A DNA stretch of 64,000 bases from Paenibacillus sp. Root52 (GTDB lineage: Bacteria > Bacillota > Bacilli > Paenibacillales > Paenibacillaceae). Each line of letters starts with the position of its first letter. Within the stretch, counting starts at the first letter, position 1. Below the pieces are notes generated by a model. The model searched no databases. It saw nothing but the letters and a program-made list of their open reading frames with translations, and was not told the origin of the DNA. Of the stretch, positions 62,525 to 64,000 are shown piece by piece. Made by a program: the position numbers and the translations under genes. The DNA lies in the NCBI RefSeq assembly GCF_001426865.1, contig NZ_LMFO01000034.1, positions 127,338 through 191,337 of the forward strand, in the 5' to 3' direction.

Positions 62525-64000
62525 ATGATTGAATTTCCTAAACCAGATGTAGAGCAATATTTTCAGTCCTACCGGATTACCCATTTTGCCGTATCCAGTG
62601 ATGAGACACGTTTGTATTTTGACAGCAACCTGAATGGTCAGCCCAATATCTGGGCGATGGATCTGCCGGGAGGGTTTCCTTATCCGCTGACATACTTGAA
62701 TCAGAGCAGCATGTTTATCAAGCCCGATCCACTGGGGCGTTATATCTTAACTGCATTTGATCGTGATGGCAACGAGAGTTATCACTTATATGCCATTCCG
62801 CCAGAGGGCGGGGTACCGAAGCCGGTAGTACCTGCAGAGCCGAATGACCGCTGTTACTTTGCTCATCTATCCGAAGATGGGGAGCGTCTGTACTATTTTA
62901 CGAGTGCTGGCAATCCGAATTATCTGAATTCTCATCGTCTTGATCTTGCTACGGGCGAGGATATATTGCTCCATAGCGGGGAAGAGGTGTCTAACAGCCT
63001 GGCTGCGGTGAGTCCAGATGAGAAGAGCTTTGTCATTGTGAAAATGTACTCCAATACATATCAGACAGCGCATCTGCATCGAGATGGTGAGATCGAGGAC
63101 ATTTTACCTGTGTCAGAGCGGCAGAGTCAGGTACCTTTTGTCATCTATGTGGATCATAAACGTCTATTGATGCTCACCAATGATAACGAGCCGTATTCCT
63201 ATGTTGCGGAGTATGATCTAGATACGCGTGAATTCCGTCCGGTTTGTAAAATTGAAGGTGAAGATGTTGAGAGATTTCGTTGGCACAAAGAAACCGAAAC
63301 TTTATACCTATGGACACTTACGGGCACGGAAAACCGGATGTACATCATGGGCAAACAGGACGCTGCGCCTCGGCGGGTGGACATGCCTTTAGATACGATC
63401 GCGCAGGCGACCGTGAGCAAATCAGGTAACCTATATATCCTTGGACGTGGAGCTATTCAGCCACATAACATCTATCGATTACCTGCGGGGAGCGATTCTT
63501 GGGAACCCCTGACCAATAATCGGGTGACTGGGCTGAGTACTGATGATCTGGTGTATCCAGACGTGATCCGCTATAACTCGTATGATGGGCTGGAGATCGA
63601 AGCTTTGTTGTTCAAGGCTAAGCCAGAACTGGCGAACGGATATACGGTATTTTGGCCGCACGGAGGGCCTCAAGCCTCGGAGTCGAAGTTTTTCCGTCCG
63701 ATGTTCCAGATGATGTTAGCTCAGGGATACCATATTTTTGCACCTAATTTCCGGGGGAGTTCCGGTTATGGAGCTGAATTTATCAAGATGGTTGAACGAG
63801 ATTGGGGCGAAGGGCCAAGACTGGATTGTGTTGCGGGGATTCAATGGCTGTTCGATCAGAACATCTCCTCACCAGACCGTCTGTTTGTTGTAGGTGGCAG
63901 TTATGGGGGTTACATGACCTTGCTTCTCGCAGGTCGCCATCCAGAACTGTTCCGAGCAGCCGTTGATATTTTTGGCCCAAGTAACCTGTTCACATTCCTG
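62525..64000 (+). CDS. S9 family serine peptidase (cut by the window end)
   Basis: The first 492 codons of a prolyl-oligopeptidase/acylaminoacyl-peptidase-type protein, open to the last base. An N-terminal beta-propeller (about 10-340; FAVSSDETRLYFDSNLNGQPNIW and similar blades) gates the alpha/beta-hydrolase domain. The hydrolase domain starts near 380 and shows the oxyanion region WPHGGPQ, NFRGSSGYG and the nucleophile Ser in VVGGSYGGYMT (about residue 460). The Asp and His of the triad lie beyond the window. There is no signal peptide. ATG 62525 has AAGGAGG upstream. Confidence 0.9.
   Translation, partial: MIEFPKPDVEQYFQSYRITHFAVSSDETRLYFDSNLNGQPNIWAMDLPGGFPYPLTYLNQSSMFIKPDPLGRYILTAFDRDGNESYHLYAIPPEGGVPKPVVPAEPNDRCYFAHLSEDGERLYYFTSAGNPNYLNSHRLDLATGEDILLHSGEEVSNSLAAVSPDEKSFVIVKMYSNTYQTAHLHRDGEIEDILPVSERQSQVPFVIYVDHKRLLMLTNDNEPYSYVAEYDLDTREFRPVCKIEGEDVERFRWHKETETLYLWTLTGTENRMYIMGKQDAAPRRVDMPLDTIAQATVSKSGNLYILGRGAIQPHNIYRLPAGSDSWEPLTNNRVTGLSTDDLVYPDVIRYNSYDGLEIEALLFKAKPELANGYTVFWPHGGPQASESKFFRPMFQMMLAQGYHIFAPNFRGSSGYGAEFIKMVERDWGEGPRLDCVAGIQWLFDQNISSPDRLFVVGGSYGGYMTLLLAGRHPELFRAAVDIFGPSNLFTFL

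Overview
The window looks like chromosome from a low-to-mid GC, spore-forming Gram-positive, most probably Paenibacillus. This rests on the strong AGGAGG ribosome binding sites, frequent TTG and GTG starts, lipoprotein signal peptides in place of free periplasmic proteins, an SLH-domain surface protein, a Bacillus-type tandem glycine riboswitch, a YesW-type rhamnogalacturonan lyase, FosB, CcdC and YezD. The genus is inferred from protein style and gene content; no rRNA or tRNA gene is present. I see no CRISPR array, prophage or conjugative element. The only autonomous-type mobile element is one IS200/IS605 element.

Layout. Positions 1-2073 hold the end of a phosphate importer operon (pstC-pstA-pstB). 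Positions 2551-9318 form a co-directional envelope-response cluster: response regulator, sensor kinase, LolA-like lipoprotein, two PH-domain membrane proteins (YdbS/YdbT type) and an MFS exporter. A tandem glycine riboswitch with terminator (9695-9986) precedes the two-subunit L-serine dehydratase (sdaAB-sdaAA). A GH13 maltodextrin hydrolase lies on the minus strand. Positions 13946-18596 hold a second two-component system followed by an ABC transporter of the lantibiotic self-protection type (LanF-E-G), with the LanF-type E-loop. Next come a hexapeptide acetyltransferase, an acyltransferase-3 membrane protein, a soluble four-PAS hybrid histidine kinase and a divergent L-lactate dehydrogenase.

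Positions 25261-30292 contain a MerR-like coiled-coil protein, a Ser/Thr kinase, a tiny Ser/Arg-rich protein, a MITE-like repeat, the IS605-type tnpA/tnpB element and methionine aminopeptidase. Positions 30529-38364 contain an MDR oxidoreductase, CcdC, a HEAT-repeat membrane protein paired with a GT2-like protein that lacks its catalytic acids, a metallo-hydrolase/TetR pair with two tandem operators, and an Rrf2 regulator next to a nitroreductase. Positions 38595-46112 carry two paralogous lipoproteins, a second MITE-like element, an SLH protein, an AraC regulator, a lactonase, a small membrane protein and a secreted PL11 pectin lyase with a cre-like site.

Positions 46610-50044 are a sulfate uptake operon (binding lipoprotein, CysT, CysW, YezD) with a long leader and no ATPase gene. 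The rest holds a multi-span membrane protein, a GNAT enzyme, an NAD(P)-binding reductase, a very GC-rich bifunctional NAD(P)HX repair enzyme, a chemoreceptor paired with a BMP-type binding lipoprotein, a YwrD-type gamma-glutamyltransferase, a general-stress-type SDR, fosB, and the start of an S9 peptidase cut off at the window end.

The observations most worth following up are: the IS605 transposase TnpA has Phe where the catalytic Tyr should be, while its TnpB neighbour looks intact; the GT2 protein has lost both its DxD and TED motifs but keeps QxxRW, and overlaps a HEAT-repeat anchor gene; a perfect 21-bp inverted repeat lies inside a coding region; a binding lipoprotein is coupled to a chemoreceptor; and the glycine riboswitch is placed on serine dehydratase.
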